From Candidatus Saccharibacteria bacterium oral taxon 488 (lineage in GTDB: Bacteria > Patescibacteriota > Saccharimonadia > Saccharimonadales > Saccharimonadaceae), in assembly GCA_010202465.1 (NCBI GenBank), contig CP047919.1:744001-808000 (forward strand): a stretch of DNA of 64,000 bases, read 5' to 3'. The notes under the pieces are model-generated. The model saw nothing but the letters and a program-made list of their open reading frames with translations, had not been told where the DNA came from and did no database searches. A program made the translations under genes and the position numbers. How positions within the stretch are numbered: position 1 is the first letter of the stretch; every line of letters begins with the position of its first letter. Of this stretch, positions 36,891 through 45,563 are shown piece after piece.

Positions 36891-39554
36891 CTAAACTTTC
36901 ACTAACTGCCGGCCGCGCGCCACGCACATCGCCACTACAAACATGCCAACCAACCGCGATACTAATGAGGCGTCGTCTGCGCTTGATTGAGCCGTTGACG
37001 CAGACTCTTCTTCTGGATTGAGCTGGCTGTCGTCCGGCCATATGCCAGGAGATGGGCGGCCTTTTACGACCAAAACATTGTCACTCACGGCACTCGTTTC
37101 GCTATTATAACCGTAACTGTCAACCGCCAAGTCAGTCTGTTTGTCCGCTTCAGATTCCGACTCCCCGTCTAATTTATTGACAAAAGTAGGTTCTGCTTGC
37201 TCTTCAGACAAATCGACGACTGATTCTATGCCGCTGGTATCCGTAATTATAGTTTCAACTTCAGCATCCATGCGCGGTAAATCGCTTTTTTCCGATGTTT
37301 TTACAGTCATGTTTTCACGCTCCTCGTGAGGCATGATGCGCTCCTCTAAAATTTCCACTGCTGGCTCATCCAGCTCGACATCAGGTATTAGCTCAATAGC
37401 CGGTGAGGTGGAGATAACTGCTTGCTCCGCTGGTTTAGAGTCATAGCCTTTGGTGATTTCAGGCACTAATGCCACCTTAGAATTATCCAACTGCCCCACA
37501 GAATCAATATCATTGCCTACAGAGAGCTTCAAATCATCGGCTTCTTCACGCACCGTAACGACTTCTGCCGGCGATATCACCGCGGCTACTTCAGTTAAGG
37601 TTAATTCTGATTCCACTACCGGCAAATCCTGCTTCACAAAAAATACCTCTTCCTCAGCCCAAATCCTATCTTCACTGCGACTAATGTCCATAGTGGTGTC
37701 AGAGCAATCAAATTGCCTAAAGACAGGAATTTGCGGCTCGCTCGCATCCGTATCAACCGCTAATTCATCACCCAATTCCTGCGACAGATCAACGGCAAGT
37801 TGAGCGCCATTTCTATCAACTGCTATGTGTTTATCTGGTAGATTCGGCGCAATGTCTATCATTTCTACAGATGCCGCCATATCAGTTTTATTTGTTGTAT
37901 TTACCACGTCATTCGCTACGAATACATCTGTTTCTACATCATCAATCTTCGGCTGTACCAAATTACTGTCAAAGTTGGCACGGTCGCCGATAATCAAAGA
38001 GTTCTCGCTACTTTCGACAAGCATCTGCTCCTGTGACAATATGGCTTGCGGTGTTCTGCCAGATTGACCAATAGAATAACTGACTGGCGATTGGTACGTC
38101 TCGTTTTTATCGTATTCCGCCAGTACGCTAGCCGCGACCGTTCGCTCCTGAGATAGCGGCACATCATCTACGTCCGGCGTCAAGTTACGGGGCTGTACAT
38201 TATCGGCGCCGTCAAGAGTTTGGATAGAGTCATCATAACCTGCCGCCATACCAAGTTTAGCTTCGCGAGGCTGCGTATTTTGTAGCGGCTTTGCATTAGA
38301 ACCATCAATTGATCCTGACAGCAGCTTATCTATCCCTGTTGCATCAAATTGCGCCGCCGACCGCTGTTCAGAAGCTGACGTGAAGCTGCTTGCTGCCGTT
38401 TGTCTCGGTTCAGAATCAGACAGTTTTGGCGCTGCCGCAACAACGTTATTTTCTTTCGGATGTTCAATTGATGATGGTTTTATGTCAGACACCGCAGCAG
38501 CATCATCGCCATTATGTGTATTTTCCACAACACTATCGACGAGTTTACTTTCACCAGACAAGAAGTTGGCAATTTCATTTTTTGGCAAAGTATTATTCTC
38601 GTTAGCGGTTTGAGTATCCTCGCTTACCGCTGGCGATGACAGCACAGCTCTCGTTTTCGTTCGCGTCGGTATGTCTGAAGATTCGAATGCTGGCTGCTGG
38701 TTTTCTTTATCTGCTGCACCAGAAATAACATCAAAAGTCTGCTGTTTTATTTCTATCGATGGACGATTTTCCTCTGTTGGTTCGGTAAAATACTCCTCGC
38801 CAGATGTATTGACGGACACTTCGCTAACAATTTCTGGCTGGGCTTCTCTAATCTCATCAATATCATCCGTAACAATTGCTGGTTCAAAAAATGATCGCTC
38901 GGGTTCTTTAACATCCGCAGGTTCGTCTGAAGATTCTGTTGTTTCATTGGCGAAAATTTCACTGTCTTGATTCGGCGGCGCAACCTGCTCAATTAGTTTA
39001 TCCGTCTTATCGTCACTTGTTTCAGTGATATCTGCATTTGTTGAATCCGCCCCGCTATCAGGATTAGCGTAACCCGCCACGACAATACCGTCATCGTCGT
39101 CACTCAGCAAATCTCTTAAATATGATTCGCGTTCTGGCGCTGGCTGCAAATTTTCATTAGCAAAATTGCGCATACGTAAAATCGGACAGTCGTCGCGTGC
39201 CGCGCAACTAGCACAGGCGGCACTCGCCACACCTTGACATATTGCTGCCCTTCGCTCATCACTCATCCGGTTTTCCGACGAATTAATCTCGCTTTTGCCG
39301 GCAAGCGATAACGCGTCAACCGGCGCAGGCATATCTTTTAAGTCGGTGCTGCCATCCATGAAAGTATCAAGCTCTGCTTCACCGCTAGCGACCGCCACCA
39401 GGTCAAATTGGCTAGCACCATCAGCCACCGCTTCGCCAATGCCAGACGAAAAATCCTCACCACCAACACCATCTCGCAGCGACGAAAACACGGCAAAATT
39501 ATCACCGTCAATTCCTGTCGGTGATAATTCTACTGTAGTCGTCGCCCCAATCAT
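36891..39554 (-). CDS. Large acidic protein of unknown function
   Basis: An 887-residue protein with no recognised domain. It is very rich in Asp, Glu, Ser, Ala and Val and looks mostly disordered. Near residues 108-125 a cysteine group (C-x7-C-x2-C-x5-C, ending DDCPILRM) could bind a metal or iron-sulfur cluster. The last 25 residues include a short hydrophobic stretch (LVSRLVGMFVVAMCVARG) that may anchor it to the membrane. Its ATG overlaps the FNR-like reductase stop (ATGA), which makes it the last gene of the nrdD-nrdG operon. That position hints at a redox role with the reductase, but nothing in the sequence proves it. Confidence 0.75.
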   Translation of the reverse strand: MIGATTTVELSPTGIDGDNFAVFSSLRDGVGGEDFSSGIGEAVADGASQFDLVAVASGEAELDTFMDGSTDLKDMPAPVDALSLAGKSEINSSENRMSDERRAAICQGVASAACASCAARDDCPILRMRNFANENLQPAPERESYLRDLLSDDDDGIVVAGYANPDSGADSTNADITETSDDKTDKLIEQVAPPNQDSEIFANETTESSDEPADVKEPERSFFEPAIVTDDIDEIREAQPEIVSEVSVNTSGEEYFTEPTEENRPSIEIKQQTFDVISGAADKENQQPAFESSDIPTRTKTRAVLSSPAVSEDTQTANENNTLPKNEIANFLSGESKLVDSVVENTHNGDDAAAVSDIKPSSIEHPKENNVVAAAPKLSDSEPRQTAASSFTSASEQRSAAQFDATGIDKLLSGSIDGSNAKPLQNTQPREAKLGMAAGYDDSIQTLDGADNVQPRNLTPDVDDVPLSQERTVAASVLAEYDKNETYQSPVSYSIGQSGRTPQAILSQEQMLVESSENSLIIGDRANFDSNLVQPKIDDVETDVFVANDVVNTTNKTDMAASVEMIDIAPNLPDKHIAVDRNGAQLAVDLSQELGDELAVDTDASEPQIPVFRQFDCSDTTMDISRSEDRIWAEEEVFFVKQDLPVVESELTLTEVAAVISPAEVVTVREEADDLKLSVGNDIDSVGQLDNSKVALVPEITKGYDSKPAEQAVISTSPAIELIPDVELDEPAVEILEERIMPHEERENMTVKTSEKSDLPRMDAEVETIITDTSGIESVVDLSEEQAEPTFVNKLDGESESEADKQTDLAVDSYGYNSETSAVSDNVLVVKGRPSPGIWPDDSQLNPEEESASTAQSSADDASLVSRLVGMFVVAMCVARGRQLVKV

Positions 39555-40213
39555 TGCTCAAAAAATGTCTCCGTTGAAATATGCGATTCATCAACACCAG
39601 CGGCAGTTAGTTTTTGCCAAACATCACGCACAAATGGTAGACTACCGCAGACCAGAAAGTGCGCCTCGTCCGGCGTTTCGGCGACGATCTTCGCCACCTC
39701 AAACCGCCCGTTATGCCAGCCGTCTCGTTCCTCAACCTGCTGGCGGGTACTAAACTTATGGACCTGAATGGATGAGGCCGCCAACTCCTCAGTAAACACC
39801 ATATATTCTGGCGATTTTTGACTCAAATAGAGAAAAGTCGGCTGCTGGGCGTCCGCCAAAATACTCCAAATCGGACTGAGTCCACACCCCGCCGCGATGC
39901 CGACCAATGGCTGCTCGGTTTGCGGGTTGAAATCGCCGTACGCCCGGCTAATTTGCAGCGTATCGCCAACGCGGCGCGAACACAAATAACTCGAGAATTC
40001 GCCGCCCACATTTTTCACGGTAATTGACATCAGCTCCTCACTTGGGCGCGAAGAAATACTATAGGCCTTGCCTTCGCGCACCTGGCTGCCCTCAATGAAC
40101 ACTGTGATATATTGCCCCGCCATAAAGTCAAACGGCCGCACGAAATACAGCGTCGTCACCTCAGGATTTTCCTGACGTACCCGCACAATTTCAACGGTTA
40201 GTGAATCACGCAT
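39551..40213 (-). CDS. Ferredoxin-NADP reductase-like FAD/NAD(P) oxidoreductase
   Basis: A 220-residue flavin reductase. The FAD domain carries KAYSISSRPSEE (the R-x-Y-S-type FAD motif, about residues 48-59). The NAD(P) domain has GIAAGCGLSPIWSIL (about 104-118) and ends with VCGSLPFVRDVW, as in FNR and phenol-hydroxylase reductases. No ferredoxin domain is attached. It overlaps nrdG by 16 nt, so a likely job is delivering electrons to the NrdG iron-sulfur cluster (flavodoxin or ferredoxin reduction) needed to make the NrdD glycyl radical. That pairing is inferred from gene order. Confidence 0.88.
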   Translation of the reverse strand: MRDSLTVEIVRVRQENPEVTTLYFVRPFDFMAGQYITVFIEGSQVREGKAYSISSRPSEELMSITVKNVGGEFSSYLCSRRVGDTLQISRAYGDFNPQTEQPLVGIAAGCGLSPIWSILADAQQPTFLYLSQKSPEYMVFTEELAASSIQVHKFSTRQQVEERDGWHNGRFEVAKIVAETPDEAHFLVCGSLPFVRDVWQKLTAAGVDESHISTETFFEQ

Positions 40214-40941
40214 TCCTCGACATACCTTTCCATTATTTTTTGAGCGGCTCTAAATTCTTCGTCAGTAAATGTGTGGTAATTGGCAAATTTCGGACTAATG
40301 GTGGTACCGGTGCGAAAATGCTGCAAGGCAAATCGCTTGGCGCCTTTGACTAACTCACCAATCTTTTCAAAATCCGCTACCTCCAGCTGCTCGCGAACGA
40401 TGGTCGTCCGAAACTCATGGCTAATCCCTGAGTCAATCATCAGCCGCACATTGTCTTTGATCGCCGCTAGATCAATCGGCCGCGCCGCAATCTCCACGTA
40501 TTTCTCTAGCGGGCCCTTGACGTCCATGGCGATAAAGTCAATCGTCCCCGCCTCGACCATACCGCGCACTATATCCGGATGCGTGCCGTTAGTATCCAGC
40601 TTGACATCAAAGCCGAGGCTCTTGATCATCCGGCACAGCACCGGCAAATCCTCGTTAACCGTCGGCTCGCCACCAGAAATCACCACGCCGTCCAACCGAC
40701 CAATGCGCGATTTCAGGAAAATTATCGCCTCCTCGACTGGGATACTCGGCGCCAAGCGCTCGGGCAGCACTAGCTCCGGATTATGGCAATAACCGCAGCG
40801 CATATTACAGCCGGATAGAAACAGCGCTGCCGCCACGTGCCCGGGATAGTCCACCAGCGACAGCTTCTGAATCCCGCCAATCGCCACCTTAAGCTGGGAC
40901 AGCGACGGCGCAAGCTCGCTGGTGTTCGGCGGCATCGTCAT
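40198..40941 (-). CDS. nrdG: Anaerobic ribonucleotide reductase activase (radical SAM)
   Basis: A 247-residue radical SAM enzyme. The cluster motif CNMRCGYC (C-x3-C-x2-C) is near residues 45-52, followed by GGEPTVNEDLPVL (the GGE SAM motif). It reads on as the longer NrdG/PflA-like form seen in anaerobes. It makes the glycyl radical on NrdD using SAM. The ATG at 40941 lies inside the end of nrdD (53-nt overlap) with a GAGGGAG site, an unusually deep but well supported overlap. Confidence 0.92.
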   Translation of the reverse strand: MTMPPNTSELAPSLSQLKVAIGGIQKLSLVDYPGHVAAALFLSGCNMRCGYCHNPELVLPERLAPSIPVEEAIIFLKSRIGRLDGVVISGGEPTVNEDLPVLCRMIKSLGFDVKLDTNGTHPDIVRGMVEAGTIDFIAMDVKGPLEKYVEIAARPIDLAAIKDNVRLMIDSGISHEFRTTIVREQLEVADFEKIGELVKGAKRFALQHFRTGTTISPKFANYHTFTDEEFRAAQKIMERYVEECVIH

Positions 40942-43024
40942 AATGCTCCCTCATGTCAAATTCAGCCTGCTTACCGTTATTCCACTGGGAAACTGGGCGC
41001 AAGAAACCAACCACCCGCGAGTACACCTCGGTACTTTCGCCGCAATTCGGGCAAGCCGGGTGCTCACCGACGATATAGCCGTGGTTAGCACAAATTGAAA
41101 AGCTCGGCGTAAAGGTAAAGTACGGCAATTTGTAATTCTCACAAATCGTTTTGACCAGTTTCTTCAGCGTCTGCGGATCGTCCATGCGTTCACCCAAGAA
41201 GAAGTGAATCACCGTGCCGCCCGTGTATTTAGTCTGCAGATTATCCTGCAAATCCATCAGCTCAAACAGGTCGTCAGTGTAGTTGACCGGTAGGTGGCTG
41301 GAGTTGGTGTAGAACGGATGTTTAACCGCCGCGCCCAAGCCATTGGCAAAGTGGGCTCGGTCAGGGAAGCTGGCCTTGTCGAGCTGCGCCAAGCGGTAGG
41401 TCGTACCCTCAGCTGGCGTCGCCTCCAGGTTGTAATTATTACCCGTTTCTTTCTGGTATTCCACCAAGCGGTCGCGCATGAAGTCAAGCGTTTTCTCGGC
41501 GAACGCCTTACCCTTTTCAGTGCCAATGTCAACGCCCAGCAAGTTTAATGCCGCCTCGTTAGTACCAATCAAACCGATGGTTGAAAAGTGATTTTTCCAG
41601 TACTCGTTGAAGCGCTTTTTAATATCGCGCAGGTAAAACTTGGTGTACGGATATAGACTAATGTCCGAATCGGTCAGCTGCTCCAGCACCTTGCGTTTGG
41701 TCTCCAGACTATCGCGCGCCATATCCATCAATTCGCCCAGGCCTTTGAAAAATTCTTTCTCGTTCTTTGATTTCAGCGCCAGCCGCGGCAAATTAATCGT
41801 CACCACACCAATTGAACCGGTCATCGGATTACTGCCAAACAAACCGCCGCCGCGATACTCCAACTGGCGGTTATCGATGCGCAAGCGGCAGCACATCGAG
41901 CGCGCATCTTCTGGATCCATGTCGGAATTGATGAAGTTTGAGAAGTACGGGATGCCATACTTGGCGCTAGCTTCCCAAAGATTTTCAATGACCGGATTAT
42001 CCCAGTTGAAATCTTTAGTAATGTTGACTGTCGGAATCGGGAAGGTAAAGACTCGGCCGTTGGCATCGCCCTCAGACAGCACCTCCAGCAGTGCCTTATT
42101 AAGCATATTCATCTCTTCTTGGTAATCGCCGTAGTTGGTGTCCTGCATCTCGCCGCCGATGATCACCGGATTACCAGCCATGTGCTTCGGACATTCCAGA
42201 TCGAGCGTGATGTTGGTAAACGGCGTCTGGAAGCCAACCCGCGTTGGCACGTTAACGTTAAAGACAAATTCTTGCAGCGCTTGCTTGACCTCGTCATAGC
42301 TCAGCTTATCAGCGCGAATAAATGGTGCTAAGAGTGTGTCAAAGTCAGAGAACGCCTGAGCGCCAGCCGCTTCGCCCTGCAAAGTGTAGAAGAAGTTTAC
42401 TACCTGGCCCAGTGCCGAGCGGAAATGCTTAGCCGGCTTGGAGGCCACCTTATTTTTGACGCCGGTGAAGCCTTGCCGCAGCAAATCCATCAGATCCCAA
42501 CCGACGCAATAGACACTCAGCAAATTGAGGTCGTGAATATGTAAATCGCCCTCTTTATGCGCCCGGCCGATTTTCGGCGAATAGATCTTATCCAGCCAGT
42601 AGGTCTTAGTAATTTCCGCCGAAACGTAGTTATTCAGGCCCTGCAAACTATAGCCCATGTTGGAGTTTTCTTTGACTTTCCAGTCCAAGTTATTGACGTA
42701 TTTATCGATCAAATCGACGTGCGCATTGGAAGTAATTTCACGCAGTTTTTTATGCTGATCGCGGTAGATGATGTAAGCCTTGGCAGTTTTCTTGAACTTG
42801 GAATCAATCAAAATATCCTCGACGATGTCCTGGATGTCTTCGACACCTGGCAAGCGTTTTTGGTTGCGAGTTTCCAGTACCGCCAGCACCTTGTCAGTCA
42901 ATTTGACAGCCTGCTTGGCGTCAAATTCGCCAGTCTCCAGGCCCGCCTTCTCAATGGCTTTTTCAATTTTTTTACGGTCAAATTTAACAGTCCGACCGTC
43001 GCGTTTTTTGATTGATTTGTACAT
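40889..43024 (-). CDS. nrdD: Anaerobic (class III) ribonucleoside-triphosphate reductase
   Basis: A 711-residue enzyme that reduces ribonucleotides without oxygen. It has an N-terminal ATP-cone (about residues 3-90) for allosteric control, the (beta/alpha)10 barrel, and a C-terminal zinc site (CANHG...CPNCG, about 645-665). The glycyl radical loop is RVVGFLRPVSQWNNGKQAEF near 675-694. The WNxGK form suggests the subgroup that uses formate or a thioredoxin-like donor; which donor is not clear. An AAGGAGG site precedes the ATG. Two NrdR boxes lie over the promoter. It heads the nrdD-nrdG-reductase-acidic protein operon and implies anaerobic growth. Confidence 0.96.
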   Translation of the reverse strand: MYKSIKKRDGRTVKFDRKKIEKAIEKAGLETGEFDAKQAVKLTDKVLAVLETRNQKRLPGVEDIQDIVEDILIDSKFKKTAKAYIIYRDQHKKLREITSNAHVDLIDKYVNNLDWKVKENSNMGYSLQGLNNYVSAEITKTYWLDKIYSPKIGRAHKEGDLHIHDLNLLSVYCVGWDLMDLLRQGFTGVKNKVASKPAKHFRSALGQVVNFFYTLQGEAAGAQAFSDFDTLLAPFIRADKLSYDEVKQALQEFVFNVNVPTRVGFQTPFTNITLDLECPKHMAGNPVIIGGEMQDTNYGDYQEEMNMLNKALLEVLSEGDANGRVFTFPIPTVNITKDFNWDNPVIENLWEASAKYGIPYFSNFINSDMDPEDARSMCCRLRIDNRQLEYRGGGLFGSNPMTGSIGVVTINLPRLALKSKNEKEFFKGLGELMDMARDSLETKRKVLEQLTDSDISLYPYTKFYLRDIKKRFNEYWKNHFSTIGLIGTNEAALNLLGVDIGTEKGKAFAEKTLDFMRDRLVEYQKETGNNYNLEATPAEGTTYRLAQLDKASFPDRAHFANGLGAAVKHPFYTNSSHLPVNYTDDLFELMDLQDNLQTKYTGGTVIHFFLGERMDDPQTLKKLVKTICENYKLPYFTFTPSFSICANHGYIVGEHPACPNCGESTEVYSRVVGFLRPVSQWNNGKQAEFDMREHYDDAAEHQRACAVAVPA

Positions 43025-43053
43025 ACCCCTCCTTATTATGGCAATAGCAAACC

Positions 43054-43076
43054 AGCCCCAACCTCCCCGAGGGGCT
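43054..43076 (-). other. Hairpin in the nrdD leader
   Basis: On the minus strand AGCCCC (43071-43076) pairs with GGGGCT (43054-43059) across an 11-nt loop, roughly 30 nt before the ATG. The leader is about 105 nt long, so RNA-level control is possible; no known riboswitch class is recognised. Confidence 0.4.
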
Positions 43077-43108
43077 TGTGTTGCAAAAAACGTTATTTAT
43101 TTTCTAAA

Positions 43109-43163
43109 ACACCATATGTAGTGCTTAATATAGAATATACACGCGATATATAGCGTTTGTCAA
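43109..43163 (-). promoter_or_regulatory. nrdD promoter with two NrdR boxes
   Basis: The -35 is TTGACA (43158-43163) and the -10 is TATATT (43134-43139, 18-bp spacer). Box 1, ACACCATATGTAGTGC (43109-43124), and box 2, ACGCGATATATAGCGT (43141-43156), match the NrdR palindrome acaCwATATaTwGtgt. Their starts are 32 bp apart, three helical turns, as in known NrdR pairs. Box 2 lies between -35 and -10. No nrdR gene is in the window. Confidence 0.85.
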
Positions 43164-43182
43164 CGAAAATACATTGTATTAT

Positions 43183-43704
43183 TTACATGTGAGAAGCGGA
43201 AGTCTTTGTTCCCTCTGATAACGCCAAAACGTCGCGGTAAATCATATCAACAATTTCCGCTTGAGCCAGCTTCTCGCCAATTCGCCGCTCGCCTGGCACG
43301 TCCAAAACATCTTGATCTTTCCACCACTGACGCATTTCCGATGCGCCAAATTCATGAGTGTTTGGCTTAGTGGCGTGGCGGCGCACCGTTTCCTCAAACG
43401 ATATATCAAAATAATAAATCAGTTTTTCGCCCTGAAAATCATTCAATAGCCGGTGCAGCATCGCGCCATATTTTTTATTACTCAAAATACCTTCCAAAAT
43501 CACCGTATAACCAACTTTGTTGCCGTACATACATAGATCATACATCAGTTGAATCGCCGGGTTGCTTTCGCTGTCTTTCACGCGAAGCATCTCCCGCCGC
43601 ACCATATCCTGCGACACCAACATCGTGCCGTAACCTAGCTGATGCTGGAGCAGGCGCGCAGTGCTGGTTTTACCGCAACCAGAATTACCGCGGAGAATGA
43701 TCAG
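43183..43704 (-). CDS. P-loop kinase-like protein with unclear start
   Basis: The frame upstream of the first ATG (43623) reads LIILRGNSGCGKTSTARLLQHQLGYGT, an obvious P-loop (GNSGCGKTS). The gene must therefore begin before that ATG. No ATG, GTG or TTG exists between the P-loop and an in-frame TGA at about 43738; CTG 43704 is given here as the left edge of certain coding. Removing one T from the TTT at 43735-43737 would put an ATG at 43740 in frame. The remainder (DMVRREMLRVKD, VILEGILSNKKYG, IYYFDISFEETVRRH) resembles small nucleotide- or antibiotic-kinase-like P-loop proteins. A TATAAT lies at 43744-43749. Substrate unknown. Confidence 0.7.
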   Translation of the reverse strand: MIILRGNSGCGKTSTARLLQHQLGYGTMLVSQDMVRREMLRVKDSESNPAIQLMYDLCMYGNKVGYTVILEGILSNKKYGAMLHRLLNDFQGEKLIYYFDISFEETVRRHATKPNTHEFGASEMRQWWKDQDVLDVPGERRIGEKLAQAEIVDMIYRDVLALSEGTKTSASHM

Positions 43705-43764
43705 CGGATGAGAGGTCGTCGTGTACGCTCCAGCAAATCATAGATTATAACGACAGTCTCCGTA

Positions 43765-44544
43765 TTACGCCCCTGTATCTCGCCGATAAAATCCGATCAC
43801 TGCCACGCCGAGTGCCACCAAACTCACACAAATTAAAACGACCAATTTCCCTAAGTCCAATCCATCCATCAAAGTCCCCGGAATATTGTAATAATGAATC
43901 AGCGACCAAACGTCATAATCTTTCCAGCTTTCGATCAGTTTGGCGGTGATTGACAGAGCATACATTGCTAGAAAAATCAGACTACCAGCGCCGACAGCCA
44001 GCCCGCGCCTACCTGTCACTGCCTGAGTGACAAAGGTGATACTACCAAAACTAATCCCCAAAAACCACAAACTCACACAAGCCCCAGCAACGTGCGTGAG
44101 GTTTGGATGAAAATCGAACAACGGACCGATGAGCGCAATGGTCATACACAATAACACTGGAGGAATCACCAATAATCCCGCCATCGCCGCATATTTTTGC
44201 AGTACAATCGTCACGCGAGTTCGTCGACTAGCAAGCAGCAACTCCAGCGTGCCCGAATCTTCTTCTCGGCCAACTACCCCAGCGCCCAAAATAATCGCCG
44301 TAATCACCACCCCAACCATCGCCACCAGTGGAAACAGCTCAATACTCAGCCAGCCTTCTGGCGTGGTGCCAATCGCCAAATCGCCAACCACCGCTTTCAT
44401 GCCAGCCGGCATCATGCTGACAAACGGACTTAATTGATCGCTAAATTTATTGAATAGCGCTGAAAACAACACCGCCACAACACTAATACCAATACCCAAA
44501 AACAGCGGCAGTTTGTAATTTTGCCGCACCGTTTGCCACATCAT
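43765..44544 (-). CDS. ABC-2 type transporter permease
   Basis: A 259-residue permease with six membrane helices. The segment GREEDSGTLELLLASRRTRVTIVLQKYAA is typical of the ABC-2 family's coupling helix region, and a large loop lies between helices 1 and 2. It forms an exporter with the ATPase encoded just before it (ATGA overlap, AGGAGG site). Such pairs export drugs, lantibiotics or lipids, or serve as sodium pumps; nothing here tells which. Confidence 0.88.
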   Translation of the reverse strand: MMWQTVRQNYKLPLFLGIGISVVAVLFSALFNKFSDQLSPFVSMMPAGMKAVVGDLAIGTTPEGWLSIELFPLVAMVGVVITAIILGAGVVGREEDSGTLELLLASRRTRVTIVLQKYAAMAGLLVIPPVLLCMTIALIGPLFDFHPNLTHVAGACVSLWFLGISFGSITFVTQAVTGRRGLAVGAGSLIFLAMYALSITAKLIESWKDYDVWSLIHYYNIPGTLMDGLDLGKLVVLICVSLVALGVAVIGFYRRDTGA

Positions 44545-45446
44545 CGCTTTGCCTCCTCGCCTTCATAATACCGCATAAATAATTCTTCTAGCTCTAGTTC
44601 TGATTCGCGCAATAGTTTTGGTTGGTATTCGGCGATGAACGAGACAAACTCCGTTGCGTCGCCTTTGACGGTAAATTCGTATTCGTCGCCACGGTGTTGA
44701 ACGCCGGTGATGGATGGCACGTTTCTGGCTGCCGTTAGGGACGGTTTTTTGGCAAATGTCACAATGTAGCGGTGCGTTGACAGATGTTTCATGGTGGCGA
44801 TAGGTTCAATGGCAATCAATTTCCCGTCGCGAATAAAGCCAGCGCGGTGACAAATCTTTTGCACTTCAGCCAGGTCGTGGCTACTGACAAACACCGTGGC
44901 GCCTTGTTCAGAAACTTCGCGCACCAACTCGTAAAATACCTGCTTCATCAGCGGATCCAGACCGCTGGTCGGCTCGTCCAAAATCAGCAGTTTCGGGCGG
45001 TGCATAAAGGCCTGAATTAGGCCAATTTTCTGGCGATTACCCTTGGAAAGCTGGCGAATCGGCCGATCCAGCACCGCCTCAAAACGCTCAGCCAATTCAT
45101 CAACATAGTGCCAATCAACCTTCCGACCCGTCCGCGCCAAAAACTTCAGCAATTTCCGACCAGTCATAGTTTCATACAGGGCGATATCGCCCGCCAGATA
45201 CCCAACCTGATCATGAAGCGCCGCTCGTTCCTTAGAATTCCGGCCGCCCAGCAATTCTACCCAGCCGTCCGTCGGCCTCAAGAAATCCATCACCGACCGA
45301 ATCGTTGTACTTTTACCCGCACCATTCGGTCCAAGAAAACCAAACACCTCGCCTTCATGCAGCTCCAGCGACACATTGTTGACTGCCAGCTTATGCCCAA
45401 AGCGCTTGGTCAGCCCGTGTAACATCAGCGGTGAAGTATCACTCAT
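44541..45446 (-). CDS. ABC transporter ATPase (drug/lantibiotic exporter type)
   Basis: A 301-residue ATPase. Walker A is GPNGAGKSTTIRSV near residue 38, the signature LSKGNRQKIGLIQAF, and Walker B LLILDEPTSGLDPLMK with SSHDL. The GNRQ form of the signature and a C-terminal extension of about 90 residues are common in ABC-2 partners such as CcmA/YxlF types. An AAGGAGT site sits 4-5 nt before the ATG. TATACT and TATAGC candidates lie 40-60 nt upstream. The gene order after the two-component genes suggests, but does not prove, shared control. Confidence 0.92.
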   Translation of the reverse strand: MSDTSPLMLHGLTKRFGHKLAVNNVSLELHEGEVFGFLGPNGAGKSTTIRSVMDFLRPTDGWVELLGGRNSKERAALHDQVGYLAGDIALYETMTGRKLLKFLARTGRKVDWHYVDELAERFEAVLDRPIRQLSKGNRQKIGLIQAFMHRPKLLILDEPTSGLDPLMKQVFYELVREVSEQGATVFVSSHDLAEVQKICHRAGFIRDGKLIAIEPIATMKHLSTHRYIVTFAKKPSLTAARNVPSITGVQHRGDEYEFTVKGDATEFVSFIAEYQPKLLRESELELEELFMRYYEGEEAKR

Positions 45447-45563
45447 AGCGACTCCTTATGGTCATCATTTGCTATAGTTTCAGTATATCGCATGGTAGGC
45501 TTTTACGCCACCAGATCAAAACGTAACTTTCTTTAATTGCAAGTAGTATCAGCCAGCCAACCC

